From Hydrogenophaga sp. (GTDB taxonomy: Bacteria > Pseudomonadota > Gammaproteobacteria > Burkholderiales > Burkholderiaceae_C): 64,000 bases of DNA. The notes beneath the pieces were generated by a model that made no database searches, was not told where the DNA came from, and saw only the letters and a list, made by a program, of their open reading frames with translations. The position numbers and the translations under genes are program-made. The stretch lies in NCBI GenBank assembly GCA_030682835.1, contig JAUXNG010000045.1:16403-80402 (forward strand), read 5' to 3'. Of this stretch, positions 18,341 to 25,985 are shown piece by piece (the first letter of the stretch is position 1; every line of letters begins with the position of its first letter).

Positions 18341-18554
18341 TCCCTTCAAGGCCCTCCAGGATCTGGTCGCACGACCGGCTTTGCAGATCGGCACAGTCAC
18401 GTCAGTCAACGGCGGCGTGGCAGTCGTCGAACTGCCCGGTGGTGGGTCGATCCAGGCGCGGGGTGACGCCGACGTCGCTGACCGCGTGTTCGTGCGCGAC
18501 GGCGTCATCGAGAGCAAAGCCCCGAGCCTGCCCATCTTGACAATCGACGTCTGA
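18330..18554 (+). CDS. Small phage protein, possible baseplate or spike accessory
   Basis: A 74-residue protein. The ATG at 18330 was chosen because CGGAG lies 9 bases before it and it overlaps the end of the hub gene; an in-frame upstream start (18288) has no such signal. The sequence QIGTVTSVNGGVAVVELPGGGSIQARGDADVADRVFVRDG reads as a small OB-fold-like beta barrel, as seen in phage proteins that sit on the tail hub. No family could be named with certainty. Confidence 0.55.
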   Translation: MLRNPFKALQDLVARPALQIGTVTSVNGGVAVVELPGGGSIQARGDADVADRVFVRDGVIESKAPSLPILTIDV

Positions 18555-18583
18555 GCGCCAGCCGCCGACAGAAAGCCCGATGC

Positions 18584-18829
18584 ATGCCGGAACACCACGA
18601 CCACCTCACGCCGGTCGCCAAGACCATCATCAACTGGTTGGCGGCGATTTTGGGCGTCGGGACGTTCGCGCAGATTGTCCCGGTGCTCGTCGGCGTGTTG
18701 TCGGCGGCGTGGATCGCCGTGCAGCTCTACGGCTACCTGCGATACGACCTGCCAGCCAAGCGCGCCAAGCTGGCCCGACTGACGCGACCCGACGCGCCGG
18801 CATGTGACACCGACATGGGGGCGCTATGA
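18584..18829 (+). CDS. Putative holin
   Basis: An 81-residue protein with two likely membrane helices (about residues 15-33 and 35-52, IINWLAAILGVGTFAQIVPV and LVGVLSAAWIAVQLYGYL), a short acidic/His N-terminus (MPEHHDHLTP) and a basic tail (LPAKRAKLARL). This is the size and charge pattern of a class II holin, which forms the inner-membrane lesion that times lysis. It directly precedes the endolysin, which supports the call. Its TGA overlaps the ATG of a very short frame at 18826. Confidence 0.65.
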   Translation: MPEHHDHLTPVAKTIINWLAAILGVGTFAQIVPVLVGVLSAAWIAVQLYGYLRYDLPAKRAKLARLTRPDAPACDTDMGAL

Positions 18830-18870
18830 TGTTCTGGCTGCTGTGGCCCTATCTGTGGTGGAGGCTGTGA
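18826..18870 (+). CDS. Possible 14-residue hydrophobic peptide between holin and endolysin
   Basis: The frame reads MMFWLLWPYLWWRL. Its ATG overlaps the holin stop (ATGA) and its own TGA overlaps the endolysin ATG (TGATG), so all three frames could be translationally coupled. The peptide is nearly all large hydrophobic residues, four of them Trp. It may be only a coupling device that brings ribosomes to the endolysin start, or a membrane-active peptide. No independent ribosome site is seen, so being a real gene is uncertain. Confidence 0.35.
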   Translation: MMFWLLWPYLWWRL

Positions 18871-19370
18871 TGCGCCACCCTCGCATGTCACTCGCTGCGC
18901 TTACCCTGAGCGCCGCCGGCCTGATCGGCATCGCGCTGCAGGAGGGCTATACCGACCACGCGATCGTTCCAACCAAGGGCGACGTGCCGACGCTGGGCTT
19001 CGGCACCACGACGCGGCCCGACGGCTCGCCGGTGCGGATGGGCGACCGAACCAACCCTGTCGAAGCCCTGCAGCGCAAGCAACGCGACCTGATCAAGTTC
19101 GAGGGCGCCATCAAGCAGTGCGTCACCGTGCAGCTGCATCAGCACGAATATGACGCCTACGTGGACATGGCCTACAACATCGGGTCGGGCGCCTTCTGCG
19201 GCTCGACCATGGTGCGCCGCCTCAACGCCGGGGACTACGAGGGCGCCTGCCGGGCGATCCTGATGTGGAACCGCGTCGGCGCCCAGCGGTGCGACGAACC
19301 TGGCAATCGCGTGTGCTGGGGCCTGTGGCAGCGGCGGCAGAAAACCATGCAGCAGTGCATGGGCGCGTAA
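18870..19370 (+). CDS. Phage endolysin, GH24 lysozyme with SAR-type N-terminus
   Basis: A 166-residue lysozyme. The N-terminus (MRHPRMSLAALTLSAAGLIGIALQ) is a weakly hydrophobic, Ala/Gly/Ser-rich helix typical of signal-arrest-release endolysins. Glu25 in QEGYTDHA is the expected catalytic acid, with Asp38 and a nearby Thr (KGDVPTLGFGTT) completing the site. YDAYVDMAYNIGSGAFCGSTMVRRLNAG is the conserved GH24 core. It cuts peptidoglycan during lysis. The start at 18870 was preferred over 18804 because it follows the TGATG coupling and gives the SAR helix. Five or more Cys suggest disulphide bonds in the periplasm. Confidence 0.88.
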   Translation: MRHPRMSLAALTLSAAGLIGIALQEGYTDHAIVPTKGDVPTLGFGTTTRPDGSPVRMGDRTNPVEALQRKQRDLIKFEGAIKQCVTVQLHQHEYDAYVDMAYNIGSGAFCGSTMVRRLNAGDYEGACRAILMWNRVGAQRCDEPGNRVCWGLWQRRQKTMQQCMGA

Positions 19371-19442
19371 TCGACAACGGCGCTAACGTCGAGCACGAAC
19401 AATTCATGTTGTATACTCTCGTCCAACGAAAACACGGTGACA

Positions 19443-19521
19443 GGCTAGACGGTTGAAATGGCGGTGATGACGTAAGTTGTTGTCCCATAACGACAAAATC
19501 GGATTGCAAATCCGTCTAGCC
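19443..19521. repeat. 10-bp inverted repeat across the prophage right end
   Basis: GGCTAGACGG at 19443-19452 is the exact reverse complement of CCGTCTAGCC at 19512-19521, which is part of the tRNA-Cys fragment. A second, shorter pair, GGTGAC (19436-19441) and GTCACC (19548-19553), frames the same segment. These could be integrase or excision-factor sites around the attachment core, or chance pairing. The 19371-19499 stretch holds no gene; a TATACT hexamer at 19412 is the only promoter-like element seen. Confidence 0.4.
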
Positions 19522-19547
19522 CGGTTCGACTCCGGGTCGCGCCTCCA
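19500..19547 (+). other. 3' fragment of tRNA-Cys(GCA): prophage right attachment site
   Basis: The sequence from the anticodon stem (CGGATTGCAAATCCG, anticodon GCA) through the T arm to CCA matches a tRNA-Cys 3' half. No 5' half exists upstream: there is no GGCGCGA acceptor strand or D arm before it. Together with the phage lysis genes ending 130 bases earlier, this marks the host-side attachment site. An intact tRNA-Cys, rebuilt by the phage copy, is expected at the far left end of the prophage outside this window. Confidence 0.8.
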
Positions 19548-19573
19548 GTCACCATTGGGTGTGTAGAAAATTT

Positions 19574-19649
19574 GCGGGATTAGCTCAGTTGGTAGAGCGA
19601 TACCTTGCCAAGGTATAGGTCGAGAGTTCGAGTCTCTTATCCCGCTCCA
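19574..19649 (+). tRNA. tRNA-Gly (GCC)
   Basis: A complete 76-base cloverleaf. The acceptor GCGGGAT pairs with ATCCCGC, the D arm holds TAGCTCAGTTGGTAGAGC, the anticodon loop is TTGCCAA (anticodon GCC), the T loop is GTTCGAG, and CCA is encoded. It lies 26 bases after the tRNA-Cys fragment, so the two were probably one tRNA operon before phage insertion. Confidence 0.95.
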
Positions 19650-19654
19650 ATGCG

Positions 19655-19685
19655 AAAAAAAAGGAAGCTCAGCTTCCTTTTTTTT
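19655..19685 (+). terminator. Terminator after tRNA-Gly
   Basis: A-tract, GGAAGC, TCA loop, GCTTCC, T-tract: a perfect and symmetrical hairpin that can end transcription in either direction. It ends only 35 bases before the start of the next gene. Confidence 0.85.
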
Positions 19686-19719
19686 CGTCTGTATCGCCTC
19701 TCACCACCCTTACAGCCCC

Positions 19720-20667
19720 ATGATTCCAGCCGCAAGCATCGGCCTGCTGGCCGCGGTAGTGACAGTTGTCATCTGGACGTCCTTCATCGTCATTGCCCGC
19801 GCCTCGGCGGGGCTCAACCTGTTGCCGCTGGACATTGCGTGGCTGCGCATCGTAGGCGCCAGCACCGTCTTGCTTCCCTGGTCGCTCTGGCTGGTGCGCA
19901 GAAACAGGACGGCTCGCACAAGCTCGTCGCTGGGCGGGCTCTCGCCCCTTTCCTGGCGCATGACCGCCCTGGTTGGCTTCTTCGGTGGTCTGCTTTACGC
20001 CGTGCTGGCCTATGCCGGCTTCTTTTTCGCACCGGCCGCGCATGCAGCGGTGCTCATGCCGGGCAGCCTCCCCCTCTGGACGACGCTGCTGGCCATGTTG
20101 CTGCTCGGGGAGCGCCCCGGCCCAGCGCGCATGCTGGGCCTGGCGTGCATCCTTGCGGGTGGGCTGCTGGTCGGTGGGGCCAGCTTGCTCAAAGCCTTTG
20201 ACGGTGGCGAAGTCTGGAAGGGCGATCTGCTGTTCATGGGTGCGGCCTTGTGCTGGTCGGTGTACAGCGTGCTGGTGCGCCGACACGCACTGGACCCCGT
20301 ACACACGACCATGGCGATCACGGCCTTTGCGTGCGTCAGCTTCGTCCCGCTCTACGCCATCGGCGCGTGGCAAGGCTGGGTGCCGAGCCAGCTCGGCCAT
20401 GCGCCGGTGTCGGAGTTGCTGTTTCAGGCGGCCTTTCAGGGTGTGGGGTCGGTCGTGATTTCGGGTATCACCTTCACCCTGATGATCCGGCACTTCGGGC
20501 CGGTCCGATCGACGATGATCACTGCACTCGTGCCCGGACTGTCGGCGCTGGGCGCAGTGGCGGTGCTGGGTGAGCCACTGAGTGCCAACCTCCTGCTCGG
20601 CCTGGCGCTGGTGACCCTGGGCATCGTTTTCGGCGTGCGCCCGGCACCTGCGAGAATAGCGGGCTGA
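19720..20667 (+). CDS. DMT superfamily transporter, EamA family
   Basis: A 315-residue membrane protein with ten hydrophobic segments in two homologous halves, typical of EamA drug/metabolite transporters. Signature-like parts are FIVIARASAG in helix 1, and AALCWSVYSVLVRRHAL and VLGEPLSANLLLGLALVTLGI in the second half. It probably exports a small metabolite; the substrate cannot be read from sequence. The ATG lacks a clear ribosome site, and a strong terminator ends 35 bases upstream, so its promoter must be very close or overlap the hairpin. Confidence 0.85.
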   Translation: MIPAASIGLLAAVVTVVIWTSFIVIARASAGLNLLPLDIAWLRIVGASTVLLPWSLWLVRRNRTARTSSSLGGLSPLSWRMTALVGFFGGLLYAVLAYAGFFFAPAAHAAVLMPGSLPLWTTLLAMLLLGERPGPARMLGLACILAGGLLVGGASLLKAFDGGEVWKGDLLFMGAALCWSVYSVLVRRHALDPVHTTMAITAFACVSFVPLYAIGAWQGWVPSQLGHAPVSELLFQAAFQGVGSVVISGITFTLMIRHFGPVRSTMITALVPGLSALGAVAVLGEPLSANLLLGLALVTLGIVFGVRPAPARIAG

Positions 20668-20683
20668 CGCTGCTGCGTCGCGT

Positions 20684-20771
20684 GCCTCGATGGTGAAATT
20701 GGTAGACACAGCGGACTTAAAATCCGCCGCCTGTAACGGGCGTACCGGTTCGATTCCGGTTCGAGGCACCA
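20684..20771 (+). tRNA. tRNA-Leu (TAA)
   Basis: An 88-base tRNA with a long variable arm, as in leucine tRNAs. The acceptor GCCTCGA pairs with TCGAGGC, the anticodon stem GCGGA/TCCGC encloses CTTAAAA (anticodon TAA), the T loop is GTTCGATT, and CCA is encoded. It stands alone between the EamA gene and a conserved hypothetical gene. Confidence 0.95.
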
Positions 20772-20809
20772 CTAGGTTTTTTACGCTTTCACCGGTACAG
20801 TAAGTTTTC

Positions 20810-21433
20810 ATGACCCGATACAACGCACCCTTCGAGATCCATGTGCACGGCGATGTGCCGCTGCGCGAGGATGTCGTGTTCAGCCAGATCCAGGATGCGC
20901 TCAAGCCCCTGTGGCAGTACGCGGGCGCCCGTTCCCTGGCGGCCGCCGCCGAGAGCACATACGAAGACGAGCCCGGCATCCGTTTCGATGCGGCGGCCCA
21001 TGTGCTGCAGATGTGCTGGACCGTTCCGGGTGGCGATGATTTCCGTCAGGTGATCGAAGAGGCCTGCATGGGCCTGAACGAAATCGCATCGGCGGGCGCG
21101 CCCCTTGAGGTGTCGTTCTACGACACCGAGTTCGATGAAGAGGACGAATCCTCGGAAGAAGAAGCCCGTGATGACTTCATGATGTGCTTTGTGGGCCCGA
21201 CGCCTGCGGCCATCATGCAGGTTCAGCGCGACCTGCTGGTGCAGGATGTGGTGAACATCATGGAGCGCCATTTCGACGCCTCCGAACTCGGCGACGTGGT
21301 GGGTGCGATCGACAAGCTCTTCACCGAGCGCTTTGACGCACTGGTGAACTCCATGCAGCTGGGCCGCCCACCGCGCGGTCATGGCGGTCCATCGGGCCAC
21401 GGCGGTCCCCGCAAGCCGCGCCACCTGCACTGA
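20810..21433 (+). CDS. Conserved hypothetical protein with acidic centre and Gly/His-rich tail
   Basis: A 207-residue soluble protein. An N-terminal alpha/beta part (EIHVHGDVPLREDVVFSQIQ) is followed by a strongly acidic segment near residues 108-120 (FDEEDESSEEEARDD), then FMMCFVGPTPAAIMQVQRDLL, and a C-terminal tail rich in Gly, His, Pro and Arg (PPRGHGGPSGHGG). It resembles uncharacterised proteins found in Burkholderiales; no function is known to me. The ATG is 38 bases after tRNA-Leu. Confidence 0.6.
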   Translation: MTRYNAPFEIHVHGDVPLREDVVFSQIQDALKPLWQYAGARSLAAAAESTYEDEPGIRFDAAAHVLQMCWTVPGGDDFRQVIEEACMGLNEIASAGAPLEVSFYDTEFDEEDESSEEEARDDFMMCFVGPTPAAIMQVQRDLLVQDVVNIMERHFDASELGDVVGAIDKLFTERFDALVNSMQLGRPPRGHGGPSGHGGPRKPRHLH

Positions 21434-21490
21434 AGCAAACCGGCACGGGCCCGCAGACCCTTGCCAGGGGCCTGCCGCCTTCTGCGGTGT

Positions 21491-21901
21491 TCAGTAGGCC
21501 AGCATGCGCGGCAGATCTTTGGCCTGTTCCACCCACTTGGTCACCTCGGCCTCAGAGGGCACTCGGCGCACCAGCGGACGCTTGGCGTTCAGCTCCGCCA
21601 TGGCCGCCGTCAGGTTGTCGGCACGGCGCCGGGCCAGCTCAGGCACGGTGTCAACGCCGGCCGCTTCGAGCAGTTCGGCGTATTCAGAGCCGATGCCGTT
21701 GACACGGTACAGATCAACCATGTTGGCAAACTTCAGAATCTGCTGCGGCGTGAGCTCTGCCTTGGCAGCCAGGGCTTTGCGCTGGGCCGGGGTTTTGGCC
21801 TGCGCCAGCATGGTGTCGGTGTCGGGCACACCGGCGGCGCGCAGTTTGGCGGAAATGACGGGACCAATGCCTTCCACGTCGTCGATCTTCTTGTTGGCCA
21901 T
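21491..21901 (-). CDS. DUF4332-type helix-hairpin-helix protein
   Basis: A 136-residue protein with two helix-hairpin-helix-like units: IDDVEGIGPVISAKLRAAGV near the N-terminus and YRVNGIGSEYAELLEAAGVDTVPELARR in the second half. This duplicated pattern is the mark of DUF4332 proteins, whose HhH fold suggests nucleic-acid or protein binding. The cellular role is unknown. It is transcribed toward the 20.8 kb gene, with 57 bases between the two stops. No neighbour hints at a pathway. Confidence 0.7.
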   Translation of the reverse strand: MANKKIDDVEGIGPVISAKLRAAGVPDTDTMLAQAKTPAQRKALAAKAELTPQQILKFANMVDLYRVNGIGSEYAELLEAAGVDTVPELARRRADNLTAAMAELNAKRPLVRRVPSEAEVTKWVEQAKDLPRMLAY

Positions 21902-22031
21902 GCCTGTGTCCTTTGCGTTAAGGGTGCGACCACCGGGCGGTGGTCAGGCCACAATGTACTGAATTGGTTTGATTTTTTCCAGAGGTGACCCCACGTCGCG
22001 TGCAGCTCGTCACGCCATGGTCGCTCAAATG

Positions 22032-22844
22032 TCAGAAGGGCAGCGCGTTCACGGGCTCGCGCCTGCCCAGCCAACGATCGGCGGCATTCGACAGGGCGTC
22101 CGGCGGGCCACTGCTCAGCAGCAGCAGGGGCGCAGGCCCGGCCGGTTCATGGGCGAACGCATCCAGTGGCAGAACGGCTCGCGTGCGCCGCGCCACCGGG
22201 GCGCCGGTTTCGACCAGCGCGACCGCTGGTCCGCACAGCTCTGCAAGGAGGTGGGCAGCGAATGGGTAATGCGTGCAACCCAGCACCAGCGCGTCAATGG
22301 GCGGCAGGTCCGGGTTAGAGCGGTGCAGCTCGGCCAGGTAATGGACGCATAGCCGGCGCGTCCGCGCTTCGTCGAAGCACTCGATGGCGTCGGCCAGGCC
22401 CTCGCAGGCCTGAACACTGAAATGCACACGCTGGCTGGCGCCTGCCTCTGCGCTGCTGAGCAAGCGCTGAAAGCGCCCGCTGTGCACCGTGCCCGTGGTG
22501 GCAAGCACGCCGACATGCCCCGTGCGTGTCATCAGGGCCGCTGGCTTGAGGGCTGGTTCGACGCCCACCACCGGCAGCCCGGCATGCCCTGCACGCAAGG
22601 CATCCACCGCATGCGCCGTTGCGGTGTTGCAGGCGACGACCAGCGCGTCGATGGCGTGATCGCTGCGCAGTTGCCGCGTGATGTGCAGGGCACGGTCCAG
22701 CACCTCGGACGGTGGACGTGCGCCATAGGGCGCATGCGCGCTGTCAGAGACATAGACGAAGCGCGCTTCGGGGATCTCGGCCAGCAGGGCGCGCAGCACG
22801 CTCAGGCCGCCCACCCCGCTGTCGAAAACGCCGATGGTCTTCAA
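22032..22844 (-). CDS. murI: Glutamate racemase
   Basis: A 270-residue enzyme converting L- to D-glutamate for peptidoglycan. The diagnostic parts are all present: FDSGVGGLSVLRAL at residue 7, the SDSAHAPYG loop near 34, the first catalytic Cys (C72 in VVACNTATA) and the second (C190 in LGCTHYPF). It begins 7 bases after the class I fumarase stop on the same strand, so the two form an operon in which murI is the second gene. The next gene downstream on this strand is a DUF4332 gene 130 bases away. Confidence 0.95.
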   Translation of the reverse strand: MKTIGVFDSGVGGLSVLRALLAEIPEARFVYVSDSAHAPYGARPPSEVLDRALHITRQLRSDHAIDALVVACNTATAHAVDALRAGHAGLPVVGVEPALKPAALMTRTGHVGVLATTGTVHSGRFQRLLSSAEAGASQRVHFSVQACEGLADAIECFDEARTRRLCVHYLAELHRSNPDLPPIDALVLGCTHYPFAAHLLAELCGPAVALVETGAPVARRTRAVLPLDAFAHEPAGPAPLLLLSSGPPDALSNAADRWLGRREPVNALPF

Positions 22845-22851
22845 GCGCTCA

Positions 22852-24405
22852 TCAGGCCGAGGCGACGGGGATGCCCTTGAACTCGCCGGTGGCGATGCGC
22901 TGGCTCCACTCGGCCGGCCCTGTGATGTGGGCGCTGGTGCCGCCGGCGTCCACCGCCACGGTCACGGGCATGTCCACCACATCGAATTCGTAGATGGCCT
23001 CCATGCCCAGGTCGGCAAAACCCACCACCTTCGCGGTCTTGATGGCCTTGGACACCAGGTAGGCCGCACCGCCCACCGCCATGAGGTAGGCCGACTGGTG
23101 CTTCTTGATGGCCTCGATGGCCACCGGGCCGCGCTCGGCCTTGCCGATCATGGCGATCAGGCCGGTCTTGGCCAGCATCATCTCGGTGAAGCCGTCCATG
23201 CGCGTGGCGGTGGTGGGGCCGGCGGGGCCCACGGCCTCGTCGCGCACCGGGTCGACCGGCCCAACGTAATAGATGACGCGGTTGGTGAAGTCCACCGGCA
23301 GCGATTCGCCCTTGGCCAGCATGTCCTGAATACGCTTGTGCGCGGCGTCACGGCCGGTGAGCATCTTGCCGTTGAGCAGCAGGGTCTGGCCCGGCTTCCA
23401 GCTGGCCACCTCGGCGGGGGTGAGCGTGTCGAGGTTGACGCGCTGGCTCTTCTGGGTGTCGGGTGTCCAGTCGACGTTGGGCCACAGGTCCAGGCTGGGC
23501 GGCGTGATGTAGACCGGGCCGCTGCCGTCGAGCACGAAGTGTGCGTGGCGCGTCGCTGCGCAGTTGGGGATCATGGCCACGGGCTTGCTGGCGGCGTGGG
23601 TGGGGTACATCTTGATCTTCACGTCGAGCACGGTGGTCAGACCACCCAGGCCCTGCGCACCGATGCCGAGCGCGTTGACCTTCTCGAACAGCTCCAGGCG
23701 CATCTCTTCCACCTTGCTGAGCTTCTCGCCCTTGCTGGCCTTGGCCTGCAGCTCGTGCATGTCCAGGTCATCCATCAGGCTTTCCTTGGCCATGAGCACC
23801 GCCTTCTCCGCGGTGCCGCCAATGCCGATGCCCAGCATGCCGGGCGGGCACCAGCCGGCGCCCATGGTGGGCACGGTCTTGAGTACCCAGTCGACCACGC
23901 TGTCACCCGGGTTGAGCATGACCATCTTGCTCTTGTTCTCGGAGCCGCCGCCCTTGGCCGCCACGGTCACTTCCACGGTGTTGCCGGGCACGATTTCGGT
24001 GAAGATCACCGCGGGGGTGTTGTCCTTGGTGTTCTTGCGGTCGAACTGCGGATCCGCCACCACGCTGGCGCGCAGCGTGTTGTCGGGGTGGTTGTAGCCC
24101 TGGCGCACGCCTTCGTTGATCGCGTCGTCCAGGCTGCCCGTGAAGCCGTCCCAGCGCACGTCCATGCCCACTTTCAGGAACACGTTCACGATGCCGGTGT
24201 CCTGGCAGATCGGACGGTGGCCGGTGGCGCTCATCTTGCTGTTGGTGAGGATCTGCGCGATGGCGTCCTTGGCGGCCGGGCTCTGCTCACGCTCGTAGGC
24301 ACGTGCCAGGTGGGCGATGTAGTCGGCCGGGTGGTAGTAGCTGATGTACTGCAGGGCGGCGGCGACGGATTCGATCAGGTCGGTCTGGCGGATGCTCGTG
24401 GTCAT
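22852..24405 (-). CDS. fumA: Fumarate hydratase class I (iron-sulfur)
   Basis: A 517-residue class I fumarase that hydrates fumarate to malate in the TCA cycle. The N-terminal domain carries the three likely [4Fe-4S] cysteines in CQDTG, GWCPPGM and NCAATRH; the C-terminal domain has VDFTNRVIYYVGPVDP and TATRMDGF. The start MTTSIRQ at 24405 was chosen; longer in-frame extension upstream runs into the promoter of the divergent fumC. Enzymes of this class lose activity when oxygen or superoxide damages the cluster. The gene heads an operon with murI and stands back to back with fumC. The symbol is used for the class. Confidence 0.92.
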   Translation of the reverse strand: MTTSIRQTDLIESVAAALQYISYYHPADYIAHLARAYEREQSPAAKDAIAQILTNSKMSATGHRPICQDTGIVNVFLKVGMDVRWDGFTGSLDDAINEGVRQGYNHPDNTLRASVVADPQFDRKNTKDNTPAVIFTEIVPGNTVEVTVAAKGGGSENKSKMVMLNPGDSVVDWVLKTVPTMGAGWCPPGMLGIGIGGTAEKAVLMAKESLMDDLDMHELQAKASKGEKLSKVEEMRLELFEKVNALGIGAQGLGGLTTVLDVKIKMYPTHAASKPVAMIPNCAATRHAHFVLDGSGPVYITPPSLDLWPNVDWTPDTQKSQRVNLDTLTPAEVASWKPGQTLLLNGKMLTGRDAAHKRIQDMLAKGESLPVDFTNRVIYYVGPVDPVRDEAVGPAGPTTATRMDGFTEMMLAKTGLIAMIGKAERGPVAIEAIKKHQSAYLMAVGGAAYLVSKAIKTAKVVGFADLGMEAIYEFDVVDMPVTVAVDAGGTSAHITGPAEWSQRIATGEFKGIPVASA

Positions 24406-24544
24406 GGCGTGGGGCGGAGGTTTTGACGAGAGGGGCAGCACCGCGGGCACGGTGGATGCCGGGCCTGGGGTCTGCGACAGTAAACGCAACCTGCTATTTT
24501 GACAGGTCGATTCTTTTCGCCCGCTGACGCCCTGGAGTCCCGCC
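24406..24544. promoter_or_regulatory. Shared divergent promoter region of the two fumarase genes
   Basis: 139 bases separate the two start codons. TGCTATTTT near 24492-24500 looks like an extended -10 element for fumC, and a TTGACA lies at 24499-24504. ACCTG and CAGGT (about 24489-24507) form a short inverted repeat around them. No known oxidative-stress operator was recognised. Confidence 0.4.
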
Positions 24545-25975
24545 ATGCCAGATGACCGCCCGCCCGCCACGACGCCGCCTGAAGCGACTGTCCACATGCG
24601 CACCGAGCGCGACAGCATGGGCGAGGTGCGCGTGCCCGCCGACCACCTGTGGGGCGCGCAGACCCAGCGCTCACTGGACCATTTCGACATCTCGGGCGAG
24701 CGCATGGCGCCCGAACTGATCCGTGCGCTGGCTCAGGTGAAGCGGGCCTGCGCCGTGGTGAATGCCCGCCTGGGTGGCCTCGCACCCGACAAATCCCAGG
24801 CCATCGCGGCAGCGGCCGACGAGGTGGTGTCTGGCCGGTGGTGGGGCGAGTTCCCGCTGGTGGTCTGGCAGACCGGCTCGGGCACCCAGACCAACATGAA
24901 CATGAACGAGGTGCTGGCCAACCGCGCCAGCGAGCTGCTGGGCGGTGAGCGGGGCGAAGGCCGGCTGGTGCACCCCAACGATGATGTGAACCGCAGCCAG
25001 TCGTCCAACGACGTGTTTCCGACCGCCATGCACCTGGCGACCCTGCACGCTGTGCACAGCCGGCTGTTGCCGGCGCTGGAGGGCTTGCGCGCCACGCTGG
25101 AGGGCAAGGCCCAGGCTTTTGACGACATCGTGAAGATCGGTCGCACCCACCTGCAGGACGCCACGCCACTCACGCTTGGGCAGGAAGTGTCGGGCTGGGG
25201 GGCGCAGCTCGCGCACGGCGAGCGGCACGTGCGGGATGCCTTGCCCCACCTGTGTGAGCTGGCACTCGGCGGCACCGCCGTGGGCACGGGTCTGAACGCG
25301 CCCGCCGGATTTGCCGAGGGGGTGGCCGAAGAGCTGGCCCGGCTCACCGGGCTGCCACTGGTGAGCGCGCCCAACAAGTTCGAGGCACTGGCCAGCTGCG
25401 ACGCGCTGGTGCACGCGCACGGCGCTCTCAAGACGCTGGCCGCCGGCCTGATGAAGATTGCGAACGACGTGCGCTGGCTGGCCAGCGGGCCACGCAGCGG
25501 GCTGGGCGAACTGTCGATACCGGAAAACGAACCCGGTTCATCGATCATGCCGGGCAAGGTGAACCCGACCCAGTCCGAGGCGCTCACCATGCTGTGCTGC
25601 CAGGTGATGGGCAACGACGTGGCCGTGAACATCGGGGGTGCATCGGGCAATTTCCAGCTGAACGTGTTCCGCCCGATGGTGATACATAATGTGTTGCAAT
25701 CCTTGCGCCTGCTTGCGGATGGCCTGCGCAGCTTTGACTTGCACTGCGCACAGGGGCTGGAGCCCAACCGCGAACGCATCGCCGAACTGCTGGACCGTTC
25801 GCTGATGCTGGTCACGGCTCTCAACCCGCACATCGGCTACGACAGCGCAGCGGCGATTGCCAAAGCGGCCCACCGGCAAGGGCTCAGCCTGCGGGAAGCG
25901 GCAGTGGCCTCCGGTCTGGTGTCAGCCGACGACTTCGATCGCTGGGTGGTCGCTCGCGATATGGTGGGCCGCTGA
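24545..25975 (+). CDS. fumC: Fumarate hydratase class II
   Basis: A 476-residue, cluster-free fumarase of the aspartase/fumarase superfamily. Seen directly: [31 protein letters not shown], the [11 protein letters not shown] segment and the signature [16 protein letters not shown] that carries the catalytic Ser loop. It does the same reaction as the class I enzyme, but without an oxygen-sensitive cluster. TGGAG precedes the ATG. The N-terminus has ~17 extra residues ([17 protein letters not shown]) before the usual MRTERDSMG, so a second start at 24596 is possible. Confidence 0.95.
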   Translation: MPDDRPPATTPPEATVHMRTERDSMGEVRVPADHLWGAQTQRSLDHFDISGERMAPELIRALAQVKRACAVVNARLGGLAPDKSQAIAAAADEVVSGRWWGEFPLVVWQTGSGTQTNMNMNEVLANRASELLGGERGEGRLVHPNDDVNRSQSSNDVFPTAMHLATLHAVHSRLLPALEGLRATLEGKAQAFDDIVKIGRTHLQDATPLTLGQEVSGWGAQLAHGERHVRDALPHLCELALGGTAVGTGLNAPAGFAEGVAEELARLTGLPLVSAPNKFEALASCDALVHAHGALKTLAAGLMKIANDVRWLASGPRSGLGELSIPENEPGSSIMPGKVNPTQSEALTMLCCQVMGNDVAVNIGGASGNFQLNVFRPMVIHNVLQSLRLLADGLRSFDLHCAQGLEPNRERIAELLDRSLMLVTALNPHIGYDSAAAIAKAAHRQGLSLREAAVASGLVSADDFDRWVVARDMVGR

Positions 25976-25985
25976 GGGGCGGCGT

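Noticed and set aside
19440..19547. A complete tRNA-Cys gene
   Set aside because: The 5' half is missing: no acceptor strand pairs with TCGCGCC and no D arm precedes the anticodon stem, so only the 3' fragment is present.
22834..24426. 530-codon plus-strand frame opposite the class I fumarase
   Set aside because: It is antisense to a gene with unmistakable fumarase motifs and is made of low-complexity His/Gly/Val runs.
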